Origin: Collinsella intestinalis DSM 13280
GTDB taxonomy: Bacteria; Actinomycetota; Coriobacteriia; Coriobacteriales; Coriobacteriaceae
DNA: 64,000 bases
Direction: 5' to 3'
Assembly: GCF_000156175.1 (NCBI RefSeq)
Contig: NZ_GG692711.1
Span: 136,367 to 200,366 of the forward strand
In this document: positions 16,454-24,547 of the stretch, piece after piece
Layout of the letters: each line of letters starts with the position of its first letter
How positions within the stretch are numbered: the stretch's first letter is position 1
Notes under the pieces: model-generated
Seen by the model: only the letters and a program-made list of their open reading frames with translations
What the model was told of the DNA's origin: nothing
Database searches by the model: none
Made by a program: the position numbers and the translations under genes

Positions 16454-18334
16454 CTACAGAAGCGGCACCGCGCCGAGCACGGTGTAGGCGAGGGCGGAAA
16501 GCAGAACCGCTGCGAACGTGAGCGAAGTGCCGGAGATGTTCTGGTCCTTCTCGTCGCTGCGGAACAGAACGAAGAAATAAATGACGGCGCTGGCGTACGT
16601 CGCGACGATGACCGCCGCGGCACCCTTGAAGCAGTCGAGCAGCGCGCTCGCCGCCCAGGGGTTGGCCTCGGCGAACAGAGTCGTCGCTATGAGCTCACCG
16701 CACAAGAACACGACGGCGGCCAACACGATGCCGATGAACGCGGTCTTGAGGAAGAACCCAAGATAGGGCTTGGGCTCGTCGTCGCGCTCGTCGTACTCGA
16801 GGTAGCTGTTCTTCACAAAAGACACCATGCGCATGGACGCCAGCAGGACCACTGGCATGATGGCGATGGGCATGAGGGCCATCATGCCCTGGCCCGTAAC
16901 GATCTCGCGGGCGCCCGCCTCGCCCATGTGGCCCAGGCTCTCGAACGGCGTCACCACGATGGCCGCGATGGCGCAGGCGGCGATAGCCCACACCAGGACC
17001 CAGTACTGACGCTGGGCGAACCAGGAGAACGCGTGCGTAGACTCGCCCGCGTTGTTCTCGCTCACGGAGACACCGGCGATCTGCAGGTCCTCGGCGTGCT
17101 CCTCGGCAATAACGTCGAGGGCGTCGTCGACCGTGACGATGCCCAGGATATGGCGGTTCTCATCGCAAACGGGAATCGCCACGAGGTCGTACTTGGTCAT
17201 CTCGTCGGCCACGAGCTCCTGATCGAGGTCCGGGGCAACCCACACCACATCGCGATACGCCAAGTCCTTGAGGCGGTCGGTGTGCTCGGCCACCACGAGT
17301 GAGCGCATGGAGAGCACGCCCGTCAGCGCACCCTCGACATCGGTGGTGTAGACGTAATAGATGCTCTCGAAGTCCTCGTCGAGACCGCGGAGGGCGTCGA
17401 TGGCATCCTGGACCGTGGCCGTGGCGGGAAGCGCCACGAACTGGTTGGTCATGATACGGCCGGCGGTATCCTCCTCGTATCCGAGCAGGTTACGAATGGC
17501 CTTCTCCTCCTTGACGCCCATAAGGCGCAGGAGCTTCTCGGCCTTCTCATAATCGAGCTCCTCGATGAGCGCCGCAGCGTCATCGGGATCCATCGTGGCG
17601 AGCATCGTAGACGCCTCGCGGTCGGACAGGCCCTCGAGCATCTCGGTCATGAGCTCATCGTCGTCGAGCTCGGTAATGGCCTCGGCCGCCTGCTCGGTGT
17701 CGAGCTGGGCGAACACTTGCGTGCGCAAGCGCGGATCGAGCTGCTCGATGATGTCGGCGATGTCGGCAGGATGGAGCTCGGAGAGAGTCTTGTGCGAAAC
17801 GGAGAGCTTGATCTGCTTGGTGGAACGCTCGAGCAGGTCCATATAGGACCAGGCGATGATGTCCTCGGCGAGCGGCTTGCCGAGCATCTGCGCCACCTTC
17901 ACGCTCACGCGCTCGAACAGCGGGTGGATGGCGCGCAAAAGGCCTCGGGCGCCCACCTCGGCGCCGAGCAGGCGCAACTGGTTGTCGCCGGTGGCCGACA
18001 GTTTGATGTCGTTCACTCGCACGACCTTCATGCCCTGCGTGTCGACGATCTGCTTGTTCATGATGTCGCGCGCGAGGAGAACCTCGTCGGGCTGGAGGTA
18101 GGAGAAGCGGATGTCGGTGGCGGGATACTTGAGGTACACGCCGTCCTCGTCAAAGCGCTCGACGTACTTGCGCCACGAGATCATGAAGGGCGTCTTGCCC
18201 GGACCCTGGAAGGCCAACGCGGTGACGCGGGGGAAGACCTCGCCCGTGGCGATGCCCAAGTCGTTCACGACACCGATTTTCTCGCCAGCCGCATCCACGA
18301 CCGGGAGTCTGAGCATTTCGGAAAAGTAGTTCAT
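16454..18334 (-). CDS. PRC-barrel, MgtE-N and CBS domain membrane protein
   Basis: The 626-residue protein opens with PRC-barrel-like repeats (residues 1-80 and 85-140). An MgtE N-terminal helical domain follows (about 185-300, with HPADIADIIEQLDP). Two CBS domains span about 305-430. Five or so C-terminal membrane helices do not show the conserved MgtE pore sequence I would expect. MgtE-N and CBS domains sense Mg2+ in MgtE channels. Coupled to an Nramp gene four bases downstream, it may act as a Mg2+ sensor or subunit rather than as MgtE itself. The start at 18334 follows GAAGGAG. Confidence 0.8.
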   Translation of the reverse strand: MNYFSEMLRLPVVDAAGEKIGVVNDLGIATGEVFPRVTALAFQGPGKTPFMISWRKYVERFDEDGVYLKYPATDIRFSYLQPDEVLLARDIMNKQIVDTQGMKVVRVNDIKLSATGDNQLRLLGAEVGARGLLRAIHPLFERVSVKVAQMLGKPLAEDIIAWSYMDLLERSTKQIKLSVSHKTLSELHPADIADIIEQLDPRLRTQVFAQLDTEQAAEAITELDDDELMTEMLEGLSDREASTMLATMDPDDAAALIEELDYEKAEKLLRLMGVKEEKAIRNLLGYEEDTAGRIMTNQFVALPATATVQDAIDALRGLDEDFESIYYVYTTDVEGALTGVLSMRSLVVAEHTDRLKDLAYRDVVWVAPDLDQELVADEMTKYDLVAIPVCDENRHILGIVTVDDALDVIAEEHAEDLQIAGVSVSENNAGESTHAFSWFAQRQYWVLVWAIAACAIAAIVVTPFESLGHMGEAGAREIVTGQGMMALMPIAIMPVVLLASMRMVSFVKNSYLEYDERDDEPKPYLGFFLKTAFIGIVLAAVVFLCGELIATTLFAEANPWAASALLDCFKGAAAVIVATYASAVIYFFVLFRSDEKDQNISGTSLTFAAVLLSALAYTVLGAVPLL

Positions 18335-18475
18335 AGTGCTCCTTCAATATGCAGATGCACCCCGGCGGGCGCTCATCTGCCGCGCTGTGCGCGAAGGAGT
18401 CACTCGCAGGGGTCAGCGACTGTGTGGTCGGGGTTTAGGTTTCACCTCAGGCCTTTCTCGTGACCCTCAAACTGC
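18335..18475 (-). promoter_or_regulatory. Structured leader of the MgtE-N/Nramp operon
   Basis: About 140 bases lie between the terminator of the upstream gene and this start codon. GCAGATG at 18383-18377 pairs with CATCTGC at 18360-18354, just before the ribosome site, and GAGGTGAAACCT forms a smaller stem further up. I compared it by eye with the M-box and saw no convincing match. It could be an uncharacterised metal-sensing leader. Confidence 0.35.
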
Positions 18476-18512
18476 AAAAAATATGCGGCCGGCCCCGTGG
18501 GCACAGCCGCAT
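18476..18512 (-). terminator. Terminator of the polysaccharide deacetylase-like gene
   Basis: On the minus strand ATGCGGC pairs with GCCGCAT around an inner TGCCC/GGGC stem, followed by ATATTTTTTG. It lies about 130 bases after the stop at 18645. A TATAGT at 18520-18515 just upstream is too close to the hairpin to be a convincing promoter. Confidence 0.7.
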
Positions 18513-18644
18513 TTACTATACCATGCCGTCCGCTTGTGACGGCACGTCCATTATCAGCAGATGGTAAACGCACCTCGTAGGGCACACCTCGCCCATAGGC
18601 AGCGGGACCTCGAACAAACCGGGCTCGAGGAAGCTCCCAAACGA
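18513..18644. other. Gap with no gene seen
   Basis: The 132 bases between the deacetylase-like stop and its terminator hold no convincing reading frame or RNA. The untranslated 3' region is unusually long. Confidence 0.5.
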
Positions 18645-20030
18645 TCACTCACCCTGCTCGGAGTCCTGCTGCACCACGGGCAGGCTCGCCTTCTTGGGCA
18701 TCCTCACCTTTGAGAGGTCCACCAGGTCCTTGAGGTCGTCATCGGTGGCGATCATCTCGGACAGGGTGACGAACTCGTATCCTTCGGCCTGAAGACGGTC
18801 GATGATCTGCGGCAGCGCCTCCACGGTTTGGGCGCAGGTTGTCTCGTTGTCGGTGAGCAGGACGATACTGCCGTTGCGAACGGAGCCGACCACGGTATCG
18901 GCAACGGTCGCGGCGCCCGGCAGCAGCCAGTCGCCCGAGTCGACGTTCCAGGAAACAACCGCGCTCACCATATCCATGGCATCGGCCCAGTTCTGCTCGG
19001 AGAACTCTCCGAACGGCGGGCGCACGAGCGAGACCTTTCCGCCGCCCGCCTTCTTCACGGCGGCAAAGCTGTCGGAAAGCTGCGAGCGCAGGTCGGAGGC
19101 AGAAAGCTCGCCCAGGTTGACGTCGGAATACGCATTGGTGCCAAGCTCATTGCCCGACTCGGCGATCGCCCTGACCGCAGCGGGCGCCGCAGCCACCTTA
19201 TCGCCGGAGACGAAGAACGTCGCCTTGGCATCTTTCTCTTTGAGGATGTCCAATATCTCGGATGTACGCGAGCTGGGGCCCTCGTCGAATGTCAGAGCGA
19301 TGTACTTCTTCCCCTTAGTGTCCGGCGTGATCGTGGTGCAGGTCACCTCGGCGTTCACCACATCCTCAACAACGCCCTTATCGGCCACGATGCCGGTCTT
19401 TTTGCCGGTCCAGACCTCGGAACGACCGGGCACGCCCCATGTCTGCACGAAACGCAGGGGACCCGTCCCGTCGATGGTGAGCGTGGGCTCGATGGCGGTC
19501 GCCTCGACGTCGTGCTTCTCGTAGATGTCCTTGCCGTCACCGACCTCAAGCTTCTCGCCGCCCGCAAGCTCGACCTCGCCCAGGCGATCGTTGTCGATGG
19601 CCTTGCCATTCAGCTCGACGGTGCAGGCGGTGCCGCCGCCTTTCTCAAGAACGGATTCGTCGACGGCGAGCAAATTGCCCGGGCGCGGCTCGAGCTCCTT
19701 CTCGCGGATGACGCGCTCGATGGAGGAATTGATGCGGACCTTTGCGGCCTCGCCGTTCAGCGTTATCTCGACGCCGCGATTTGCGTACCACACGATGCTC
19801 GCCACAAAGAGCAGAAAGGCACAGCCCACCACGATGATCGCGTAAGGGCGGCGGTCATTTCCACCATAGCCGTGGCCGGAGCGACGACGCCCGCCAAAGC
19901 CCTGCGTCCGACGCAGGTACTGTGCGTCGCGGCGACGCGGCGGTTTACGGGCGCCGGAAAGACGCCCGTTCGTGTTCTTGCGATAGCGAGGTTTGTTCTT
20001 GGTGGAATAGGAGGTGGTGTAGTTAGGCAA
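18645..20030 (-). CDS. Membrane-anchored NodB-fold protein with degenerate active site
   Basis: The 461-residue protein has a basic N-terminus, one membrane helix (about 63-82), two small beta-rich domains resembling DUF348-type ubiquitin-like repeats, and a C-terminal polysaccharide deacetylase (NodB) domain from about 240. NodB motif 1 is TFDEGP (second Asp replaced by Glu). Motif 2 is NAYSD where H-x3-H is expected, and the motif 5 His is replaced by Thr. RPPFG and SGDW remain. Metal binding is probably lost, so a binding or regulatory role in the wall is more likely than catalysis. The start is a TTG at 20030 with GGGAG upstream; an earlier TTG at 20066 is less likely. Confidence 0.8.
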   Translation of the reverse strand: MPNYTTSYSTKNKPRYRKNTNGRLSGARKPPRRRDAQYLRRTQGFGGRRRSGHGYGGNDRRPYAIIVVGCAFLLFVASIVWYANRGVEITLNGEAAKVRINSSIERVIREKELEPRPGNLLAVDESVLEKGGGTACTVELNGKAIDNDRLGEVELAGGEKLEVGDGKDIYEKHDVEATAIEPTLTIDGTGPLRFVQTWGVPGRSEVWTGKKTGIVADKGVVEDVVNAEVTCTTITPDTKGKKYIALTFDEGPSSRTSEILDILKEKDAKATFFVSGDKVAAAPAAVRAIAESGNELGTNAYSDVNLGELSASDLRSQLSDSFAAVKKAGGGKVSLVRPPFGEFSEQNWADAMDMVSAVVSWNVDSGDWLLPGAATVADTVVGSVRNGSIVLLTDNETTCAQTVEALPQIIDRLQAEGYEFVTLSEMIATDDDLKDLVDLSKVRMPKKASLPVVQQDSEQGE

Positions 20031-20075
20031 TGGTTCTCCCGTCCATCGAATGTCATATATGTGCAACGGCGGCGG

Positions 20076-20873
20076 TTAGGACTTCTTCCCCGATCCCTTG
20101 GCGGGGGTCCCCGCGGCCTTTTTGTACTCGCTCACGAAGGCGCCGAACATGCCCTTCGTCTTTCCGAGCTGCTTGCCCAAGGCGCGGCTGCCCTTATCGA
20201 GGGCCTTTGAGCCCTTCTCGTCGATGACGGCGGCGCCCTTCTTTGCCTGGACCTTGGCCTTGGCGGTCACCTCAGACGCCTTTGCGGCAACCTTTACGCT
20301 CGCCTCGGCTGCCTTGGCTGCGGCACCGCCCGAGAACTCGAGATTCGCCGCAGCGTCTTCGACGATCATCGCGCCGTCGCGGTAGCCCTTGAGCATGCTC
20401 GCGGGCATCTCCCTATGGCCGACGAGCGCGTTGGAGGCCCCACCCTCGGTGAGGATAAAAGCGTTGACCTTTCCGGTGCGGAGGTTGAAGTCGGCGTCGG
20501 CGCAGTAGCCCACGCGCTCCCCCGAAACGGTGCGCACATCCATTCCCGTCCAGATGAGACACGCGTCCAGATCAATGCCCAAGCGCTTGGCTGCCGCAGT
20601 GTCGAACGCGGCGCGATCCTCCTTGACGACGATCTCCTCGGCACCGGCGGCGATTGCGTCGTAGGCGACGAAGCGGTCGGGTTGCTTGATCATGCCCGCG
20701 ATGTCGGGCATCTTGAGCATGAAGCCCACGACTTGCGTCCCATCCGGCGTGAACACCGGGCAGTGGAACTTGCCCATCTTCTTGGGATCGCGCGGCGTGC
20801 CGTCCTTTTTGAGTTTCTTGTCCTGCGCGGGAAGCCTGTACAGCTTCATTCCCGCGAAATCACCTGCCAGCAT
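20076..20873 (-). CDS. PRC-barrel domain protein with Ala/Lys-rich tail
   Basis: The 265-residue protein carries two PRC-barrel-like units (about residues 35-95 and 105-180, the second with VRTVSGERVGYCADADFN). An Ala/Lys-rich helical tail (185-265) resembles histone-like or coiled-coil sequence. PRC barrels bind partners in RNA processing, photosynthetic and metal-transport proteins; the role here is not known. It lies 19 bp after the YtxH gene and 45 bp before the NodB-fold gene, so the three are probably co-transcribed. Similar barrels occur in the nearby MgtE-N protein. Confidence 0.75.
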   Translation of the reverse strand: MLAGDFAGMKLYRLPAQDKKLKKDGTPRDPKKMGKFHCPVFTPDGTQVVGFMLKMPDIAGMIKQPDRFVAYDAIAAGAEEIVVKEDRAAFDTAAAKRLGIDLDACLIWTGMDVRTVSGERVGYCADADFNLRTGKVNAFILTEGGASNALVGHREMPASMLKGYRDGAMIVEDAAANLEFSGGAAAKAAEASVKVAAKASEVTAKAKVQAKKGAAVIDEKGSKALDKGSRALGKQLGKTKGMFGAFVSEYKKAAGTPAKGSGKKS

Positions 20874-20892
20874 ATGCGTGGCGAAGGGGCGC

Positions 20893-21273
20893 TTAGGCCT
20901 GGGCGGGGTCGAGCGGGGCCTCGGGAGCGACCGTCTCCACCACCACGTCGGCGGCAGGGGTCACGGTGCCGGAGGCGACAGCAACATTGAGCTGCTCACG
21001 CAGCTGGTCCATGCGCTCACGAGCGAGGTCGACCTTGGCGCGCAGCTCGTCGGTCGCGGCGTCCATGGTGGGGCCGAAGTCGCCCATGGCGGAACGGGCC
21101 TGGTCAACGCCCTGCTCATACATATCGCGCGCGGAATCCCAGGCGTCGTTGGCCATATCGGCGGCCATGGCGCGGGTCTCGGAACCGGAGCGCGGGGCGA
21201 ACATGACGCCCAGGACGGCACCCGCGGCAGCGCCCACGGCAACGCCAGCGACAAAACTCATACCCTTGCCCAT
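20893..21273 (-). CDS. YtxH domain protein
   Basis: The 126-residue protein begins with a hydrophobic Gly/Ala-rich helix (VAGVAVGAAAGAVLGVMFAP) followed by an amphipathic coiled-coil region and an acidic tail. This is the pattern of YtxH, a small general-stress membrane protein in Gram-positives. A -10 box TATAAT lies at 21333-21328, and a palindrome GGACCGTCGGTCC sits close to the start at 21291-21303. It heads a likely three-gene operon. Confidence 0.8.
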   Translation of the reverse strand: MGKGMSFVAGVAVGAAAGAVLGVMFAPRSGSETRAMAADMANDAWDSARDMYEQGVDQARSAMGDFGPTMDAATDELRAKVDLARERMDQLREQLNVAVASGTVTPAADVVVETVAPEAPLDPAQA

Positions 21274-21290
21274 GATTACTCCTTAGTAGG

Positions 21291-21303
21291 ACCGTCGGTC
21301 CAA
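21291..21303. promoter_or_regulatory. Palindrome in the ytxH 5' region
   Basis: GGACCG-T-CGGTCC is a perfect 6-bp-arm palindrome between the -10 box (21328-21333) and the ribosome site AAGGAG of the YtxH gene. Repressor binding or an RNA hairpin are both possible. Confidence 0.4.
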
Positions 21304-21401
21304 GTCGGGTCAATTCGATGTTGAACCATTATACCCAGCGGGCGCGGCGAGCGTATCGCGGCGGACACCCGCTTCACACCGTGGCAATGTCTCCGACAAG
21401 A

Positions 21402-21435
21402 CAAAACGGGTCGACCGCAACTGCGACCGACCCGT
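21402..21435 (-). terminator. Terminator of cstA
   Basis: ACGGGTCG and CGACCCGT pair and are followed on the minus strand by TTTGTCTTG, 45 bases after the cstA stop. Confidence 0.75.
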
Positions 21436-21479
21436 CATGATGCGAACTTCCACGCGCGGGAAGCCCCCGTCAAGCGGTT

Positions 21480-23321
21480 TTACGCCTCAACGGCCACGCC
21501 CTCGGGAACCTCTCCCTTACCGGAGAACTTGCCGGCGCGGTAGTCGCGGGCGCCCATCTCGGACCACTCGGGTTCCTCGTCGGGCATGGAGCCGAACTCC
21601 TTGCCGCGCAGCTCCTTCAGGCAATTGCCGGTGACGATCAGGCCGAGCGCAACCAAGAGCACGGCGAACACGAGCTGCAGGCCAGAGGTGGCCATAACGG
21701 CCATGCCACCCGTCTGCAGCGCCGTCACGCAGCCGGCGATGCTCATGCCGAGCGAGGTGAAGGTGCACACGAGCAGGAACGCAACGGGCACGTAGAGCAT
21801 CAGGCCCTTACGACCGGTGCACTTGCAGAACACGGCCAAGGTGATCATGGTCATGCCTCCGAGCAGCTGGTTGGAGGCGCCGAAGAGCGGCCAGATGTTG
21901 AGGTAACCGCCAAAGGTGAGGGCCAAGCCGGGCAGCAGGGTCACCACGGTGGCGAACCAGGGGTTTCCGAGGACCTTCATGGCGCCGGCCTTCTCGCTCT
22001 CAACGGCCAGAGCGTCGTTGCTCGCGGCGAAGAACTCGGAGAAGGAGGTGCGGCCGATGCGGGCAACCGCGTCGAGGGAGGTCAGGGCGAGGGCGGAGAC
22101 GTTCATGGTCATGAACACCGTGGCCACGGTGCCGTCGATGCCGAACGCCTGCATACCGCGGGCGATGCCGGTGGCAAAGATCGCGAACGGGGTGGAGGCA
22201 ACGCCGCCGTTGAGGGCACCCGTGCCGGCAGTGTTCATATCGGAGAACATGATGCCGGCGATGATGATGGCGAGGATGCCCACGAAGGACTCCACGACCA
22301 TAGCGCCGTAACCGACCTTCACCGCATCGGCCTCGTTCTCGACCATCTTGGAGGACGTGCCCGAGGACACCAGGCTATGGAAGCCGGAAAGCGCACCGCA
22401 AGCGACGGAGACGAACAGGACCGGGAACATCATGCCGGAAGCGGAGGTAAAGCCCGTGAACACCGGGGCGGTGATGATGGCCTGGCCCTTGGCGCCGAGC
22501 ACCACGATGCCGAGGACGGCGCACACGATCATGACGATCATCATGATGGAAGTCAGGTAGTCGCGCGGCTGCTTGAGGGTCTGGATAGGCATGGCACCGG
22601 CAAACACCAGGTACACCATGACGACTGCGATCCAGCCATTAAGGTCGAGGTAGACGGGGAACTGCATGCCAACAGCGAACATGGCGACCATGAGGACGAC
22701 GCCCGTAGCGAACTGCTTGGCGCCCGTGAGGTTGAACTTGCGACAGGCCCAACCGAAGGCCATGGCGACGAAGGTGAACAGGATCGAGATCGTGCCCGCG
22801 CAGCCGGCGGCATAGGACTTGGCAAAATCGACCGCGCCCGCGGCATCAGGCGTGAACTTGAAGGTGCCGGCGACCATAGAGGTGAACGCCGCGATCACGA
22901 TCAGGCAAAACAACCAGCAGAACAGCAGGAACAGACGACGCCCCGTGCGGCCGATGTACTTCTCGATGAGCTGGGCGAGGGACTTGCCGTTGTTCTTCAT
23001 CGAGGCGTACAGCGCGCCGAAATCATGCACCGCGCCAAAGAAGATGCCGCCCACGAGAACCCACAGTACGACCGGAAGCCAACCGAACGCCATGGCGACG
23101 ATGGTGCCCGTGACGGGGCCCGCGCCGCAGATCGAGCTGAACTGGTGCGAGAAGACGGTGAAGGCGGACGCCGGCGAGAAGCTCTTGCCATCCTCCATGC
23201 GGCACGCCGGCGTGAGGGCCTCTCGGTCGACGCCCCATTTACTCGCGAGCCACCTTCCGTAACCCAGGTAACCTGCGGCCAAAACTGCCGCGGCAACCAC
23301 CATCAATACGACTCCGTTCAT
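21480..23321 (-). CDS. cstA: Carbon starvation protein CstA (peptide or pyruvate transporter)
   Basis: The 613-residue membrane protein matches the CstA family, which includes E. coli CstA (peptides, pyruvate) and BtsT (pyruvate/H+ symport). Family landmarks are FSHQFSSICGAGPVTGTIVA and GAVHDFGALYASMKNNGKS near the N-terminus, with about sixteen hydrophobic spans. The ATG at 23321 follows GAGGGGGAGG. A long leader with alternative hairpins and a strong terminator separates it from its promoter, so expression is probably controlled by premature termination. Confidence 0.93.
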   Translation of the reverse strand: MNGVVLMVVAAAVLAAGYLGYGRWLASKWGVDREALTPACRMEDGKSFSPASAFTVFSHQFSSICGAGPVTGTIVAMAFGWLPVVLWVLVGGIFFGAVHDFGALYASMKNNGKSLAQLIEKYIGRTGRRLFLLFCWLFCLIVIAAFTSMVAGTFKFTPDAAGAVDFAKSYAAGCAGTISILFTFVAMAFGWACRKFNLTGAKQFATGVVLMVAMFAVGMQFPVYLDLNGWIAVVMVYLVFAGAMPIQTLKQPRDYLTSIMMIVMIVCAVLGIVVLGAKGQAIITAPVFTGFTSASGMMFPVLFVSVACGALSGFHSLVSSGTSSKMVENEADAVKVGYGAMVVESFVGILAIIIAGIMFSDMNTAGTGALNGGVASTPFAIFATGIARGMQAFGIDGTVATVFMTMNVSALALTSLDAVARIGRTSFSEFFAASNDALAVESEKAGAMKVLGNPWFATVVTLLPGLALTFGGYLNIWPLFGASNQLLGGMTMITLAVFCKCTGRKGLMLYVPVAFLLVCTFTSLGMSIAGCVTALQTGGMAVMATSGLQLVFAVLLVALGLIVTGNCLKELRGKEFGSMPDEEPEWSEMGARDYRAGKFSGKGEVPEGVAVEA

Positions 23322-23549
23322 AGTTCCTCCCCCTCTTGAGTGTCAAAGTCAGAAAAAAATGGGGGCCGTCGATACAATACGACGGCCCCCATCAGCTATC
23401 AGCCGCCCGTGAACGCACGGGCGACACATCTTGCCAACCCGTGCTAGCTAATAATGCTGAGAATGTTTAGGCAAAGATGACGCATGACTTTAAAACCCTT
23501 TGTGATTCCGACGTTCGCGCGGGATGCGCTCCCGTCTACTAAAGTGGAC
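23322..23549 (-). promoter_or_regulatory. Attenuator-like leader of cstA
   Basis: About 228 bases lie between a predicted transcription start and the cstA ATG. GCACGGG...CCCGTGC (23444 to 23415 region) and CGCCCGTG-CGTT-CACGGGCG compete for the same CCCGTG segment. ATCTTTGCC also pairs with GGCAAGAT. A strong terminator follows. I saw no T-box, c-di-GMP-I or other consensus that I know, so the ligand is unidentified. Confidence 0.6.
23353..23391 (-). terminator. Terminator hairpin inside the cstA leader
   Basis: A perfect 12-bp stem (TGGGGGCCGTCG and complement) with an 8-base loop is followed by T7 on the minus strand, only 32 bases upstream of the cstA start. It lies downstream of a cstA-proximal promoter, so it acts as an attenuator rather than only as the end of proC. 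Confidence 0.9.
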
Positions 23550-23555
23550 TGTTGC

Positions 23556-23584
23556 AGTATCGCGCTTTAGCGGAATGCAGTCAA
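23556..23584 (-). promoter_or_regulatory. Promoter of cstA
   Basis: TTGACT (23584-23579), a 17-base spacer and GATACT (23561-23556) on the minus strand lie just after the proC stop and place the start near 23549. Confidence 0.7.
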
Positions 23585-23617
23585 CAAGATTTCATCCGTG
23601 TTTCGTCTTGCAAAAAT

Positions 23618-24406
23618 CTACCCCTCGATCGCGTCGATAGCGCGGATAAAAGCCGAGCGCATGCCCGCCGCCTCGAGCTCCGCCACGCCGCGGATCGTGG
23701 TGCCGCCGGGAGAGCAAACGGCATCTTTCATCGCACCGGGGTGCATGCCAGTCGCAAGCTGCAATTTGGCGGTTCCAACCATCATCTGGCTCACCATGGG
23801 GTAGGCCGTGGCACGCGGAATACCGTGCTTGACCGCGGCATCCGCAAGGGCCTCGATAACCATGGCTATGAACGCCGGAGAGCAGCCTCCCACCGTTCCG
23901 GCGACGGAGAGCAGGCGCGTCTCGACCTCAACCGGCGTACCGAGCAGATCGAGCAGGGCGAAGACGAGGTCATGGTCGGCCTCGGTGAGCGTGGAGGCTT
24001 TCTCACAGGCAATCACGCCCTCGTTGATGGCGACCGGGGTATTGGGCACCGTCGAGAGATGACGCGTCCCCGGAATGACGCGCTCATACGCCTCGCAGTC
24101 CCAACCAGCCGCGACCGAAAGCACCACCTTGTCTGCGAGGAACTGCGCCACCGGACCCAGCACGCGCTCGATCATGTAGGGCTTAACCGCAACAATCACC
24201 ACGTCGACGGCCTCGACCACTGCGGCCGCATCCTCGAACGCGTGCATACCGCGTTCCTCGCAGCGGCTCTTGAGCGCATCGAAACGGCCGGCGCAGGCGA
24301 ACATGTTCTCCGCCAAAACCGCACCGCTGGCAATCCAGCCATCCGCCATGGCGCTCGCCATATTGCCAAATCCGATGAAGCCGACCTTCACTGTATCCAG
24401 GTTCAC
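23618..24406 (-). CDS. proC: Pyrroline-5-carboxylate reductase
   Basis: ProC reduces pyrroline-5-carboxylate to proline with NAD(P)H. The 262-residue protein has the N-terminal nucleotide-binding motif GFIGFGNMA and AVKPYMIERVL. It also has the family signature in the C-terminal half (DAVCSPGGTTIRGVAELE). The length is normal. The start is a GTG at 24406, preceded by GAGAGGGGC. It appears to be a single-gene unit; proA and proB are not nearby. Confidence 0.94.
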   Translation of the reverse strand: MNLDTVKVGFIGFGNMASAMADGWIASGAVLAENMFACAGRFDALKSRCEERGMHAFEDAAAVVEAVDVVIVAVKPYMIERVLGPVAQFLADKVVLSVAAGWDCEAYERVIPGTRHLSTVPNTPVAINEGVIACEKASTLTEADHDLVFALLDLLGTPVEVETRLLSVAGTVGGCSPAFIAMVIEALADAAVKHGIPRATAYPMVSQMMVGTAKLQLATGMHPGAMKDAVCSPGGTTIRGVAELEAAGMRSAFIRAIDAIEG

Positions 24407-24547
24407 AAAAGCCCCTCTCGCCCAAGGACGGACCGCATGCGACGAGCCCGACCGCTTACGTCATATATGCAGATATCTTACGGCAACGATGCAGGCGCTT
24501 CCGTCTTGTTAGCATGAGAGCTTCGTGCGCAACGAAAGGGGTTGGGC

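Noticed and set aside
16454..18334. Canonical MgtE magnesium channel
   Set aside because: The MgtE-N and CBS domains are present, but the membrane region does not show the pore sequence I would expect, so the gene symbol was withheld.
18335..18475. M-box (ykoK) magnesium riboswitch
   Set aside because: Only a short GAGGTGA-like match was found; the other conserved M-box segments are not present by eye.
18515..18520. TATAGT as the promoter of the MgtE-N/Nramp operon
   Set aside because: Transcription would start inside a terminator hairpin, and no good -35 box is at the right distance.
23322..23549. T-box or c-di-GMP-I riboswitch in the cstA leader
   Set aside because: There is no AGGGTGG-type T-box sequence before the terminator, and the c-di-GMP-I core is missing apart from a short GCCTAAAC.
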